From: CAWCHZ01 sp963795555
Lineage (GTDB): Bacteria; Actinomycetota; Thermoleophilia; Solirubrobacterales; Solirubrobacteraceae
Length of the DNA stretch: 64,000 nucleotides
Assembly: GCA_963795555.1 (NCBI GenBank)
Contig: CAWCHZ010000002.1
Coordinates: forward strand, 1,984,001 to 2,048,000
Reading direction: 5' to 3'
The position numbers were made by a program, and so were the translations under genes. Under the pieces are notes generated by a model. It ran no database searches. It worked only from the letters and a program-made list of their open reading frames with translations, and was not told the DNA's origin. This document shows positions 49,766-57,558 of this stretch, one piece after another. Each line of letters begins with the position of its first letter. The first letter of the stretch is position 1.

Positions 49766-50815
49766 GTGGTGCGATCTCTGAGAAGCACGCGGACCGACGC
49801 CGAGGAAGTCGTCGATCTGACCGGCCGGACACCGCAATGGCCGCTTGAAGCCGTCGCGCTGTTTGCCGACCGCGCCCACACGGCGGCCCGCACGACGGGA
49901 CCGTGGACGGCCTGGGATGCGTCGGTGGGGGACGAGCGACTGCGTGCGGCCCTGGGCGCCCAGCTCGACTGTGATCCGGCTTCGCTGGTGATCGCCTCGG
50001 GCGTGCGCGACATCGCGCTCGCGCTAGCCTCGCTGGGGCGCACGGTGGCGCTCGAGCGGCCAACCTACGGCGACGTCGCGGCGCGCTTCGCGCACGCTCC
50101 AGGTCGCGTGCTCGTCCCCTGGGACGAGCTGGCCGAGCCGCTCTGGGCGCCGCCGTCGCTGCTGTGGCTGACGTCGCCCTATCGGAATCCCGATGGAGCG
50201 ACCGCGTCACCGGAGCTGCTTTCCGCGCTGGAACGGCTGGCCGAACGGCACGTCGTCGTGCAGAACGAGGCCTATCGCTGGTATGCGCCGGCCGCCTCGC
50301 GCTACATCGCTGGCGCGCTGCGCGTCGGCTCGCTGCACAAGATCGCCGGGCCCGGCAGCTGGATCGGCTGGATCACCGGTCGTGACGTGTCGGCGCTGCT
50401 GTCCACCAAGACCCTGCCCAAGCCGCCCCTGCCCTGGCAGCGCGCGTGGGCGCTGTTCCTCGAGGCGAACGGGCTGGACCTGCTGCGGCCGCTGCTGACC
50501 GCCGCGGTCGCCGCGCGTGAGGCGTTCGAGCGCCGGCTTGGCATTCCGACCTCCGACAGCGGACCGTTTCGGCTGCTGGCGACCGTGGTCGACGAGACCG
50601 AGGCGGTCAGTCGGCTCGGTGAACGTGGCGTGATGGTCAGCGCGGGCAGCCCGTTCCACGCCGAGCAGCCGGCATGCCGGCTGTGCTTCACGGCGGTCGA
50701 TGTCGCGCGCGCGGAGCGCGCCGCCGATGTCGTGCTCGAGGCGCTGGAACGTGGCATCCTGCGGCCGCTCGAGGGGCTGGGGCACGCCGCCGAGGCCGGT
50801 GGCGCCCCGGCCTAG
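49766..50815 (+). CDS. PLP-dependent fold-I enzyme with Asn in the cofactor-binding motif
   Basis: An aminotransferase class I/II-like protein of 349 aa. SGVRDIALALASLG is the phosphate-binding start, SPYRNPDGA is the NPxG loop, and GSLHKIAGPGSWIGWITG carries the Schiff-base lysine. The motif that usually reads DEAY is NEAY (VVVQNEAYRWY), so the aspartate that binds the pyridine nitrogen is replaced by Asn. It could be a transaminase, a decarboxylase/racemase-like enzyme or a non-catalytic relative. It follows the carrier-protein ligase by 36 nt and overlaps the convergent methyltransferase by 4 nt. Confidence 0.75.
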   Translation: MVRSLRSTRTDAEEVVDLTGRTPQWPLEAVALFADRAHTAARTTGPWTAWDASVGDERLRAALGAQLDCDPASLVIASGVRDIALALASLGRTVALERPTYGDVAARFAHAPGRVLVPWDELAEPLWAPPSLLWLTSPYRNPDGATASPELLSALERLAERHVVVQNEAYRWYAPAASRYIAGALRVGSLHKIAGPGSWIGWITGRDVSALLSTKTLPKPPLPWQRAWALFLEANGLDLLRPLLTAAVAAREAFERRLGIPTSDSGPFRLLATVVDETEAVSRLGERGVMVSAGSPFHAEQPACRLCFTAVDVARAERAADVVLEALERGILRPLEGLGHAAEAGGAPA

Positions 50816-51774
50816 CCGTCGGGTGCGCCACCGAGGCCGGTGGCGGCGCGAGCTGAGCCACCCGGCCGGCGGGCGCGCGTGAAGAGCGCGCTCATGCGGT
50901 GGTGGATGCGGCCGTCGTGCTCGCGCGCCGCGCTCAGCCGCCTCGCCGCGGTGGCCCGGAACGCCTCGCGCTGCCCCGGTGCGATCTGGGCGAGGAACTG
51001 GCCCTGGCCGTGCGAGGCAAACGTGCGCAGCCATTGCTCCTCGTCCGCGTAGGCGACGTCGATCGTCCGTGTCACCGTCAGGCAGTCGTGAAAGCCGGCG
51101 CGGCGCAGCGCCGCGCCGACGTCGGCCTCGCTCGAGCACGGCAGCTGAACGACCTGGTCTGCGGCGTGGCGTCGGATCAGCGCATGCAGCCACCACCAGC
51201 GGCGATCGCGCTCGGGCGGGAAGGTCGAGATCACCACACGGCCGCCCGGACGCAGTACCCCCAGCGCCTGCTCGAGCGCACGTTCCGGCGCGGGGCACAG
51301 GAACAGCATGAAGCCGCACAGCACCGCGTCGAACGACGCGGTCGCGAACGACAGTCGCTGCGCGTCCATCGCCGCCACCGCGACGTTGCGCAGTCCCGCG
51401 CGCTCGGCGTCGGCGCGGCAGTGCTCGACCATCGCCGGCGAGAGATCGATGCCGACCGCGCGTCCGGCCGCGCCGACACGCCGGGCGGCGGCAAGCAGGA
51501 CGGCGCCGCGACCACAGCCCATGTCGAGCACGCGCTCGCCCGCGCGCACGTCCGCGAACTCGACGAGTGCCCGGCCGAAGGCGCTGAACAGGCGCGGACC
51601 GACCTGATCGAAGTCGGCGGCGAGATTCGAGTACAGCGCGGCGATATCCGCTTCGGGCGCACAGGGGGGCGGGCCGTCCGAGCCGGTTCCCGCAACCGCC
51701 TCGGACGGCGACTGTGCCTCCCGTGGTCCCGCCTGGCCCGTTGCTTGCGTACGGGCGTCCACGACCCGTAACAT
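50812..51774 (-). CDS. SAM-dependent methyltransferase (class I)
   Basis: A Rossmann-fold methyltransferase of 320 aa. VLDMGCGRGAVLLAAARR is the SAM-binding motif I, VGIDLSPAMVEH holds the acidic motif II residue, and FDAVLCGFMLFLCP and LRPGGRVVISTF follow in order. An N-terminal Gly/Pro/Ser-rich 40-residue leader precedes the domain. It is divergent from the carrier protein gene, with the shared CCATGTTTGG site between them. It may methylate the carrier-bound or released product; the target is unknown. Confidence 0.82.
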   Translation of the reverse strand: MLRVVDARTQATGQAGPREAQSPSEAVAGTGSDGPPPCAPEADIAALYSNLAADFDQVGPRLFSAFGRALVEFADVRAGERVLDMGCGRGAVLLAAARRVGAAGRAVGIDLSPAMVEHCRADAERAGLRNVAVAAMDAQRLSFATASFDAVLCGFMLFLCPAPERALEQALGVLRPGGRVVISTFPPERDRRWWWLHALIRRHAADQVVQLPCSSEADVGAALRRAGFHDCLTVTRTIDVAYADEEQWLRTFASHGQGQFLAQIAPGQREAFRATAARRLSAAREHDGRIHHRMSALFTRARRPGGSARAATGLGGAPDG

Positions 51775-51785
51775 ACCATGTTTGG
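51768..51785 (+). promoter_or_regulatory. Divergent promoter of methyltransferase and carrier protein, with CCATGTTTGG
   Basis: TTGCGT about 18 nt before TAACAT (51768-51773) forms a plausible plus-strand promoter. CCATGTTTGG (51776-51785) lies directly after it at the expected start point. It matches the sites at 48833 and 60122 in 8 and 7 of 10 bases. The methyltransferase start (51774) lies on the other strand beside it. Confidence 0.4.
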
Positions 51786-51815
51786 ATAGGTCAACTAACC
51801 GAGTTGATCGAGCGG

Positions 51816-52121
51816 ATGGGGGGGCTGCGCGGGGTGGAGATCGATCGGGAGCTGTTCCTGGCCGTCCTGCGTCGTCAGCTGCCGGCGGACGACGCTGATG
51901 CGCGCGAGCTCGCGGCGCTGCCCGACGACGCCTTCGCTCAACGGACGCTCGACGTCCCGTTCGTAGACCTCGGCTTCGACTCGATGCGCACGATCGAGCT
52001 GCTGCTCGATCTCGAAGAGAGCTTCGAGATCGTCATGCCCGAGGAGTACCTCACCGATGAGGTGCTGCGCACGCCGCAGGCGCTGGCCGACGCGCTGGCG
52101 ATGGTCGTGCCGGCTCACTAG
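51816..52121 (+). CDS. Acyl/peptidyl carrier protein
   Basis: A free-standing carrier protein of 101 aa. DLGFDSMRTIELLLDLEESFEI carries the serine (DSM) for 4'-phosphopantetheine. The acidic helix 2 and the following MPEEYLTDEVLRTPQALADAL complete the four-helix fold. Its neighbour ligase should aminoacylate it. The start is uncertain: TTG 51804 and ATG 51816 are the best options, and the open frame continues upstream into the methyltransferase promoter. The N-terminal 30 residues (ELFLAVLRRQLPADDADARELAALPDDAF) form an extension not seen in fatty-acid ACPs. Confidence 0.82.
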   Translation: MGGLRGVEIDRELFLAVLRRQLPADDADARELAALPDDAFAQRTLDVPFVDLGFDSMRTIELLLDLEESFEIVMPEEYLTDEVLRTPQALADALAMVVPAH

Positions 52122-52133
52122 AGCGGGCGAGGG

Positions 52134-53516
52134 TCAGCCGGTCAGCTCGGGCGTGGCCGCGAGCGCCACGAGCTCGGTGGGCACGCGAAACCAGATCGTC
52201 GGTATGAAGACCTCATCGTCGACGCGGACGAGGTCGCCGGCCGCCGTCGGCAGCCGGCGCATCCGTGCCGCGCCCGGGATCGGCAGCCAGCCGTCGCGCG
52301 TCCCCCCATCCCGCGTCCGACCGTTGCGCGAGGTGACCGCGCTCCAGTAGGCGCTGACGCCGTCCTCCGCCGCATTGCTCGCCTGCTGCGCCGGGATCAG
52401 GCGCATGCAGTTGGTCGGGCTGGCGGCGCTCACGCGCACCGGGCGCGCGCGGCGCCTGAGCTGCAGGCGCAACGGCCTGCGGTAATAGGCGAACGCGCTG
52501 AGCCAATTGCGCACCGCGGTCAGCAGCGAGCGCTCAAGCCCGACCCGGAAGGCGTGGGTCATCGTCACCTTCAGGCGCGAGCGCGGATCGGGCTCGACTG
52601 GCGGCGGCATCGGCTCGCTCGCTCCGGTCAGCGCCTGCCCGAGCACGAGCCGCTGGCGCTCGGAGACCACGAGCGACTGCTCGAGTCGCCTGGCGATCGT
52701 GTCGAAGAACCGTTCGAGCTTGGCCCCGCGCAGGCGGTCGATCAGCGACCCCAGCTCGACTCCCTCCAGCTCGAGCAGTCGGTAGAGGTCGTTGAGCAGC
52801 TTGGTCGAGATGAAGCAGTCGCCGGCGGCGTCGGCGACGACGAATGGGAAGCTCTCGATCGGGTCGAGCGTGGTCAGGCTGCCCGGTGGAATCGACGAGC
52901 GCAGCTCCAGCCAGGCGCAGTGACGCACCGCGTGGCGGTCGAAGTGGATCTCCACATCGAGGTCCTGCGCCCCGCGCGGCGCGCGCAAGCGGATCTGGCC
53001 ATAGAGGCGATCGTCCGGCGCACGCTTGATCCACGGTGCCTCGCCGAGATCGTAGTGATAGCCACGCTCGACCAGGGCCTGTCCCAGCTCCCATGCCTCA
53101 TCGACGGTCCTCACGTAGAGGTCGATGTCGCCCAGGTCGCGCTGGCCCCCGCGCGGGTAGAGCAGGCTGCTCGAAAGCCCCTTGATCGCCGCGATTCCGA
53201 TCCCGCGCGTCGCCGCGATCTGGTGCAGCAGCCCGAGGCGTGCTTCGAGCATCATCTGACGCCTGATCGCGTTGGTCACGAACGGCTCGATCCCGTCGCG
53301 CAGCTCCCGCGCCCGCGCCTCCTCGCGACCACCGGCCGCCGCCACGGCGGCAAGGCGCTCATCACTCGCCAGCAGCGCCTTATGGCGGCGCAGTGACATC
53401 ACCGCGAGCTCGGTCGGCAGGTCGTCGAGCATCGCCACCGCACGGTCGGCCGCAATCCGCGGCGCGATCGCCCCCAGGCTGATTACCGCGAGTCCCTCCC
53501 GCTCGGATGCCACCAA
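52134..53516 (-). CDS. NTP_transf_5-type nucleotidyltransferase-fold protein
   Basis: The N-terminal part holds the family signature IAAIKGLSSSLLYPRGGQRDLGDIDLYV. KG and DID belong to a nucleotidyltransferase fold that would bind Mg-NTP. The middle (FPFVVADAAGDCFISTKLLNDLYRLL) is alpha-helical. The last 100 residues form an extra domain with Trp and Pro motifs (GWLPIPG). Family members occur in lasso-peptide and exopolysaccharide clusters, with poorly known reactions. The TTG/GTG start (53516) has a GGTGGGGG-like box. It is the last gene of the six-gene operon and the second of two such proteins in it. Confidence 0.7.
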   Translation of the reverse strand: MVASEREGLAVISLGAIAPRIAADRAVAMLDDLPTELAVMSLRRHKALLASDERLAAVAAAGGREEARARELRDGIEPFVTNAIRRQMMLEARLGLLHQIAATRGIGIAAIKGLSSSLLYPRGGQRDLGDIDLYVRTVDEAWELGQALVERGYHYDLGEAPWIKRAPDDRLYGQIRLRAPRGAQDLDVEIHFDRHAVRHCAWLELRSSIPPGSLTTLDPIESFPFVVADAAGDCFISTKLLNDLYRLLELEGVELGSLIDRLRGAKLERFFDTIARRLEQSLVVSERQRLVLGQALTGASEPMPPPVEPDPRSRLKVTMTHAFRVGLERSLLTAVRNWLSAFAYYRRPLRLQLRRRARPVRVSAASPTNCMRLIPAQQASNAAEDGVSAYWSAVTSRNGRTRDGGTRDGWLPIPGAARMRRLPTAAGDLVRVDDEVFIPTIWFRVPTELVALAATPELTG

Positions 53517-53525
53517 TCCCCCACC

Positions 53526-54635
53526 TCACTTCCGATCCAGTATCGCGTCGTACATCGGCTGCAGGCGGCCGCCGAGACGCAGCTTGTAGCGCTCGGTGCC
53601 ACGCATGAAGTCGAACAGCTCGAGCCGCTCCTCGATTGCGTCCTCGATCAGCGCGCTGACGAGCATCAGCCCTGGTGCCGCCCAGCCGTAGCGGCGCACG
53701 AACGTCGAGTTGTAGAGGTGATAGGCACCGCCTTCGACGAACCCGAAGCTCGCGGCGATCGGCTCGTCCTCGATCTCCAGGAACTCCAGGCGCAGCTTGC
53801 CGACGGCGGCGAGCGCCAGCGCCGCCTCGCTGAAGAAGCGCGCCCGCCAGCCCTGCAGGAACACCCCCTTCTCGCTCTCCTCCGCGGTGTGCAGAGCGAT
53901 GAAACGCGCCACGTCCGCCGGCGCCGACTCAGCCGTCGCGCGTCGCACATCGGCCTGCGGGAACGAGGTCGAGAAGCGCCGCCGCTTGCGACGCAGCTCG
54001 TGACGATCCCTGGCGGTGAGGATCGTCAGGTAGTCCTCCCAGGTCGTTGGCAGTTCGAGCGCCACGGCCGGCTCGGACGACATGACCTCGACACGACAGC
54101 CGCGCTGCGCCGCCGCCGTGGTCAGGGGCTCCAGGAAGCCCGACCAGCCGGGCAGATGGGGCGCACCGAAATGGCGGCAGCCGCGCTCGAGCGCATGGTC
54201 GAGCAGCAGGTCGGCGACGCTCTGGGCGCAGTCGGCCACGCAGACCGGGCTGAAGTAGTCGATCAGGTCGCGCCGGCCGTTGAGCGCGATGCTGCCGTTG
54301 TCGTTCACCGTCAGATGCGCGAGCCCGACGACGGCGCCATCGCGCTCGAACACAAGGCTCTCGGCGACCGTGCCCGGCGCCCACGGCGCGTGGGCCATCA
54401 GCGTGCGATGCCAGGCGGGCGCTCCGAAGGGCTGCAGCCTGACCGGCTGGCGGGACAGGCTCTCCCAGGCCGCGTCGACGGCCGGATCCCCGGTCGCCAG
54501 CGCCCGCATCGTCACGCGTTGCCCGCGCCCGGGCGATCGCATGGGCTTGGCGGGGTGGGCAAATGCTGGCACGAGCGGGGCGAGCCGGCGCTCCGCGTGA
54601 TGCGCAGCGAGTTGGCGGGCTGTTTGTGATCCCAT
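53526..54635 (-). CDS. GNAT-fold acyltransferase (Acetyltransf_6/FemAB-like)
   Basis: A 369-aa protein with the GNAT-like fold of BioF2/CelD-type acyltransferases. LTARDRHELRRKRRRFSTSF is the basic loop of this family. RLEFLEIEDEPIAASFGFVEGGAYHLYNSTF and ALIEDAIEERLELFDFMRGTERYKLRLG form the C-terminal signature. Such proteins move acyl or aminoacyl groups to amines or sugars and are common in polysaccharide clusters. In this operon the acyl source could be the loaded carrier protein. ATG 54635 is chosen because AAGGAG lies 6 nt upstream; the open frame is longer. Confidence 0.78.
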   Translation of the reverse strand: MGSQTARQLAAHHAERRLAPLVPAFAHPAKPMRSPGRGQRVTMRALATGDPAVDAAWESLSRQPVRLQPFGAPAWHRTLMAHAPWAPGTVAESLVFERDGAVVGLAHLTVNDNGSIALNGRRDLIDYFSPVCVADCAQSVADLLLDHALERGCRHFGAPHLPGWSGFLEPLTTAAAQRGCRVEVMSSEPAVALELPTTWEDYLTILTARDRHELRRKRRRFSTSFPQADVRRATAESAPADVARFIALHTAEESEKGVFLQGWRARFFSEAALALAAVGKLRLEFLEIEDEPIAASFGFVEGGAYHLYNSTFVRRYGWAAPGLMLVSALIEDAIEERLELFDFMRGTERYKLRLGGRLQPMYDAILDRK

Positions 54636-54637
54636 CC

Positions 54638-55993
54638 TCAGCTCCTTCCTGACGCAGCCTGGTTGCCGTTGATGAGGGCGCGGCCCACCTCCCCGGGCCG
54701 CCGCCATGGCCGAGTGCAGCGCCCGCGCGGCCTGAACCGCCGTGCGGGCCGCGGAAAGCCGTAGAGCTCGATCAGACGTCGCGCGGCCGCCTGCCACGAG
54801 TAGCCGTGAGCCGCCTCGATCGCCGCTGCGCGCAGTCGCGCCGGGTTGGCGTCGACGAGCACCCCGCTGATCGCCTGCGCGAACTCGGGCACGGCGCGCG
54901 AGCGCGCGACGTGCCCGTTGAGCTGATCGCGAATCACCTCCGGGACGACGCCGACCGGGGTTGCGACCACAGGCGTGCCGGAGGCCAGCGACTCGAGCGT
55001 CACCAGCCCGTAGGACTCCGAGTAGGAGGAGACCAGCGTGACGTCGGCGCGCTGGTAGAGGCGAGCCACCGTCGCGTGATCCTGAGGCCCGATGAACGCG
55101 ACCCGGCAGCGCGGGCCGCGCACGGCGCGCGCGACGCGGCGCAGGCGGATCAGCTCGCCGGCGCCGCCGTGGCCCGAGGGCCCGCCCGCGATCGCGATCG
55201 TCGTGCTGCGACGAGTCTGGCGCGCCACCGCGGCACAGGCTTCGATCGCGAGGTCCAGCCCCTTCACAGGGTCGATCCGCGCAACGGCCAGCAGCAGCAC
55301 ATCGGGTCGGTGCGGGCGCCGCCGGCCGGTGTGGTGGAAGCGACCCCAGTTGACACCAGGGGCGATCGTCGCGACGCAGGGCAGATCGGCGCCGTAGATC
55401 GCGGCCAGCTCGCGTCGTTCGCTCGCGCAGGACACGATCACCGCGGCGGCGTCGCGAACGGCGCGCGACTCGTAGGCGATCCGCGCTGGTGGCTGCGGCG
55501 GCTCGGCGGGAGTCCGGAAGCGCTCGCGCACGTGCCCGATCGTGTGAAAGGTGTAGAACAGCGGGGCATCGTGGCAGTTGCTGATCGCCGTGGCCAGCGG
55601 AACCGAGCGCCAGTAGTGCGCATGGACGGCGTCGTAGCGTTCGATGCCGATGCCGAGATCGCCCAGCCGCCGCTCGACGTACTCGTGATCGACGGCGGTT
55701 GCCGCGGCGCCGCGGGCCCCAGCCGGTGGCTCGATCCAGCTCCGCGGCAGCGCAATCGTGCGCAGCAGCTCGCCGTGCCGGCGCAGCGTGGGCAGCGGGC
55801 GCCGCGTCGCGGTCCAGACGTCGACCGCCACGCCACAGGCGGCCAGCTCGTGCGCGATCGCGCTCGTATAGACGTTCATACCGCCTGCCCAGCCTTGGCC
55901 GGGTGTCGCTCCCGGCGCCGAGTGCCAGGCGACGAGCGCGATTCGCGGCTCGGCTCGGCGGCGTGATGGCGGCGCTGGCGTGGACCAGTGCAT
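54638..55993 (-). CDS. GT4-type glycosyltransferase, MshA-like
   Basis: A GT-B glycosyltransferase (451 aa) resembling D-inositol-3-phosphate glycosyltransferase. WAGGMNVYTSAIAHELAACGVAVDVWT is the MshA-type acceptor loop. LLLAVARIDPVKGLDLAIEACAAV opens the donor domain, and SSYSESYGLVTLESLASGTPVVATPVGVVPE is the donor motif. The C-terminal 40 residues are Arg/Pro-rich. It follows the PPDK-like gene by 6 nt. By analogy it would add a hexosamine to an inositol- or peptide-like acceptor, but the acceptor here is unknown. Confidence 0.82.
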   Translation of the reverse strand: MHWSTPAPPSRRRAEPRIALVAWHSAPGATPGQGWAGGMNVYTSAIAHELAACGVAVDVWTATRRPLPTLRRHGELLRTIALPRSWIEPPAGARGAAATAVDHEYVERRLGDLGIGIERYDAVHAHYWRSVPLATAISNCHDAPLFYTFHTIGHVRERFRTPAEPPQPPARIAYESRAVRDAAAVIVSCASERRELAAIYGADLPCVATIAPGVNWGRFHHTGRRRPHRPDVLLLAVARIDPVKGLDLAIEACAAVARQTRRSTTIAIAGGPSGHGGAGELIRLRRVARAVRGPRCRVAFIGPQDHATVARLYQRADVTLVSSYSESYGLVTLESLASGTPVVATPVGVVPEVIRDQLNGHVARSRAVPEFAQAISGVLVDANPARLRAAAIEAAHGYSWQAAARRLIELYGFPRPARRFRPRGRCTRPWRRPGEVGRALINGNQAASGRS

Positions 55994-55999
55994 CGATGG

Positions 56000-57469
56000 C
56001 TAGGCGTTGTGGTCCCAGACCGCAGCCTCAAGCCAGGTCTCCTCGTCGGTGAGGTCGATCCGCACGCGCGGCGTCTGGGGCGGGGCGACGAGTCCCTGGA
56101 GGCCGTCGACCGCGGCCTGTCCGCCGGTCAGCGCCAGCAGCCGGGCGAGCTCGTCGGGGTCCACGCCGACGACCAGCGCGGTATGCGAGCGGCGCGCGTT
56201 GGCGGGCCCGTGGCCGGCGACTCCGCCGTGCGCGCGAATTTGCGCCTGTGGGGAGCGCGGATCGCCCACGCTCCAGCGCGGTGGATCACTCGCGGTCCCG
56301 GTGGCTTGAGCCGCGACCGGGCCTGAGACCGTGCCGACGGCGGCGCCACGACCCTGGACGACCCTCGTCGCGTATGGCAGCAGCAGCTCGGTTGCGCGGG
56401 CGCGGGCGAGGACATCATCGGTCACCATCCGCAATGTCTCGCGCGCGCTCACGACGCCGTCGCGCCAGAGCTCCAGGGCGTTGCGCACGGTGGCCAGCGG
56501 GCTCATCGCGGCGCGCGCTGCCTGCACGACCAACAGCTGCGAGCCGGTGTAGACGAACTCGAACTCGACGACCGTCTTCCACTCGGCCTCGACGACAGCG
56601 AGCGCCTGCACGAGATCGCGACCAGCCTCCGGATGGTCGGCGCAAAAGCGCGCCACCGAGATGACGGGAGCCTTGCCGAGCGTCAATGCGCGCCCGGTGA
56701 CGCCGCTGACGAAGTCGCCAAACAGGCATTCGCTGCCGCCCGCGTTGGGGTCGCGCGAGCAGGCGACGCCGGAGCCGCCGACGGCGCGATCGAAGGGCAC
56801 GAGGCTCTGCACGATCACGCTGCCGAACCGCTCGGCGCCGGTGCGCAGCTGCAGCGCCGTGCTGCGGTGCTCGGCGTTGTGCAGGGCCGCCACGCGCACG
56901 GCGTCGGCGAGCGTCAGCAGCTCGCCGCTGTCGACGGGCTGCGGGCCGCCGGCGCGGATCGGCGCTGGCGAGCCGCTCGGATTGCAGCGCGCCGGTGGCA
57001 CCGCCATCGCGGTGCGGCTCTGGGGAGGCAGGCCGCGGGTCGGACGGCGATCGAGGATGTCCAGCCCATCGAGTGCGATGTTGCGCAACGAAAGCCCAAC
57101 GCCGCGCTGCGACGTGCGGGGGGAACCGCGCACGATCAGGCCTGTGGCGTCGATCAGGCCACGCGTAGTCTGCCCGAACAGACGGCAGCGCGCCTCCGCC
57201 AGCAGTGGCCGCGCCCGCGCGGCGATCAGCTGCGCCACCGCGCGCTGCTCGCCGGCGCCTCCGTTGACCAGGCGCTCGAGCGCGTCACCGGCTACGACGA
57301 AGCTGGGCGGCTGGGGGATGCGCATCCGCGACAGCGCGACGACCGATGCGCCCTTCTCACCGAGCGCGTGCAGATCTTCGCTCAGGGTGCCGATGATCGG
57401 CACGCTGCGCACGAACGCGCCGGGACCGGCGAGCGTGCGGGCTGTGGTCGTCTCCCTCGAGTACGTCAT
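56000..57469 (-). CDS. Truncated PPDK/PEP-synthase-like protein
   Basis: A 489-aa protein similar to the ATP-binding part of pyruvate phosphate dikinase. LGEKGASVVALSRMRIPQPPSFVV is the start. LIVRGSPRTSQRG and GSVIVQSLVPFDRAVGGSGVACSRDPNAGGSECLFGDFVSGVTG are the nucleotide-binding motifs. EFEFVYTGSQLLVVQAARAAMSPLATVRNALELWRDG ends the domain. The swivelling domain is degenerate: the catalytic-His motif GGxTSHAAVVAR is not visible, and the PEP/pyruvate barrel is absent. It may phosphorylate or adenylate a small substrate, or act as a binding protein. Two duplicated mini-ORFs precede its ATG. Confidence 0.65.
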   Translation of the reverse strand: MTYSRETTTARTLAGPGAFVRSVPIIGTLSEDLHALGEKGASVVALSRMRIPQPPSFVVAGDALERLVNGGAGEQRAVAQLIAARARPLLAEARCRLFGQTTRGLIDATGLIVRGSPRTSQRGVGLSLRNIALDGLDILDRRPTRGLPPQSRTAMAVPPARCNPSGSPAPIRAGGPQPVDSGELLTLADAVRVAALHNAEHRSTALQLRTGAERFGSVIVQSLVPFDRAVGGSGVACSRDPNAGGSECLFGDFVSGVTGRALTLGKAPVISVARFCADHPEAGRDLVQALAVVEAEWKTVVEFEFVYTGSQLLVVQAARAAMSPLATVRNALELWRDGVVSARETLRMVTDDVLARARATELLLPYATRVVQGRGAAVGTVSGPVAAQATGTASDPPRWSVGDPRSPQAQIRAHGGVAGHGPANARRSHTALVVGVDPDELARLLALTGGQAAVDGLQGLVAPPQTPRVRIDLTDEETWLEAAVWDHNA

Positions 57470-57507
57470 CCCTGCGCCCCCCTGGTCGTCCCCCTCGAGT
57501 ACGTCAT
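57466..57507 (-). other. Mini-ORF, second of two identical 13-codon coupling frames
   Basis: The frame is identical to the first copy. ATG 57507 leads through MTYSRGTTRGAQG to TGA 57468-57466. The stop overlaps ATG 57469 of the PPDK-like gene (ATGA). A ribosome could therefore pass from one frame to the next. Confidence 0.5.
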
Positions 57508-57545
57508 CCCTGCGCCCCCCTGGTCGTCCCCCTCGAGTACGTCAT
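57504..57545 (-). other. Mini-ORF, first of two identical 13-codon coupling frames
   Basis: ATG at 57545 lies 13 nt after the stop of the upstream nucleotidyltransferase-fold gene. The frame encodes MTYSRGTTRGAQG and stops at TGA 57506-57504, which overlaps the next ATG (ATGA). G-rich sequence in the unit could serve as a ribosome site. Confidence 0.5.
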
Positions 57546-57558
57546 TCTCCGGCGCCCC

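Larger units (their letters stand above)
57446..57545 (-). repeat. 38-bp tandem duplication of the PPDK-like gene start
   Basis: The 38-bp unit beginning ATGACGTACTCGAGGGGGAC on the minus strand is repeated exactly at 57508-57545 and 57470-57507. A third, slightly changed partial copy (57446-57469) is the real gene start. The unit length is 3n-1, so each copy's ATG lies in a new frame. Confidence 0.85.

Noticed and set aside
57446..57545. CRISPR-like 38-bp direct repeats
   Set aside because: The copies adjoin without spacers and include the gene's own start codon, so they are a tandem duplication.
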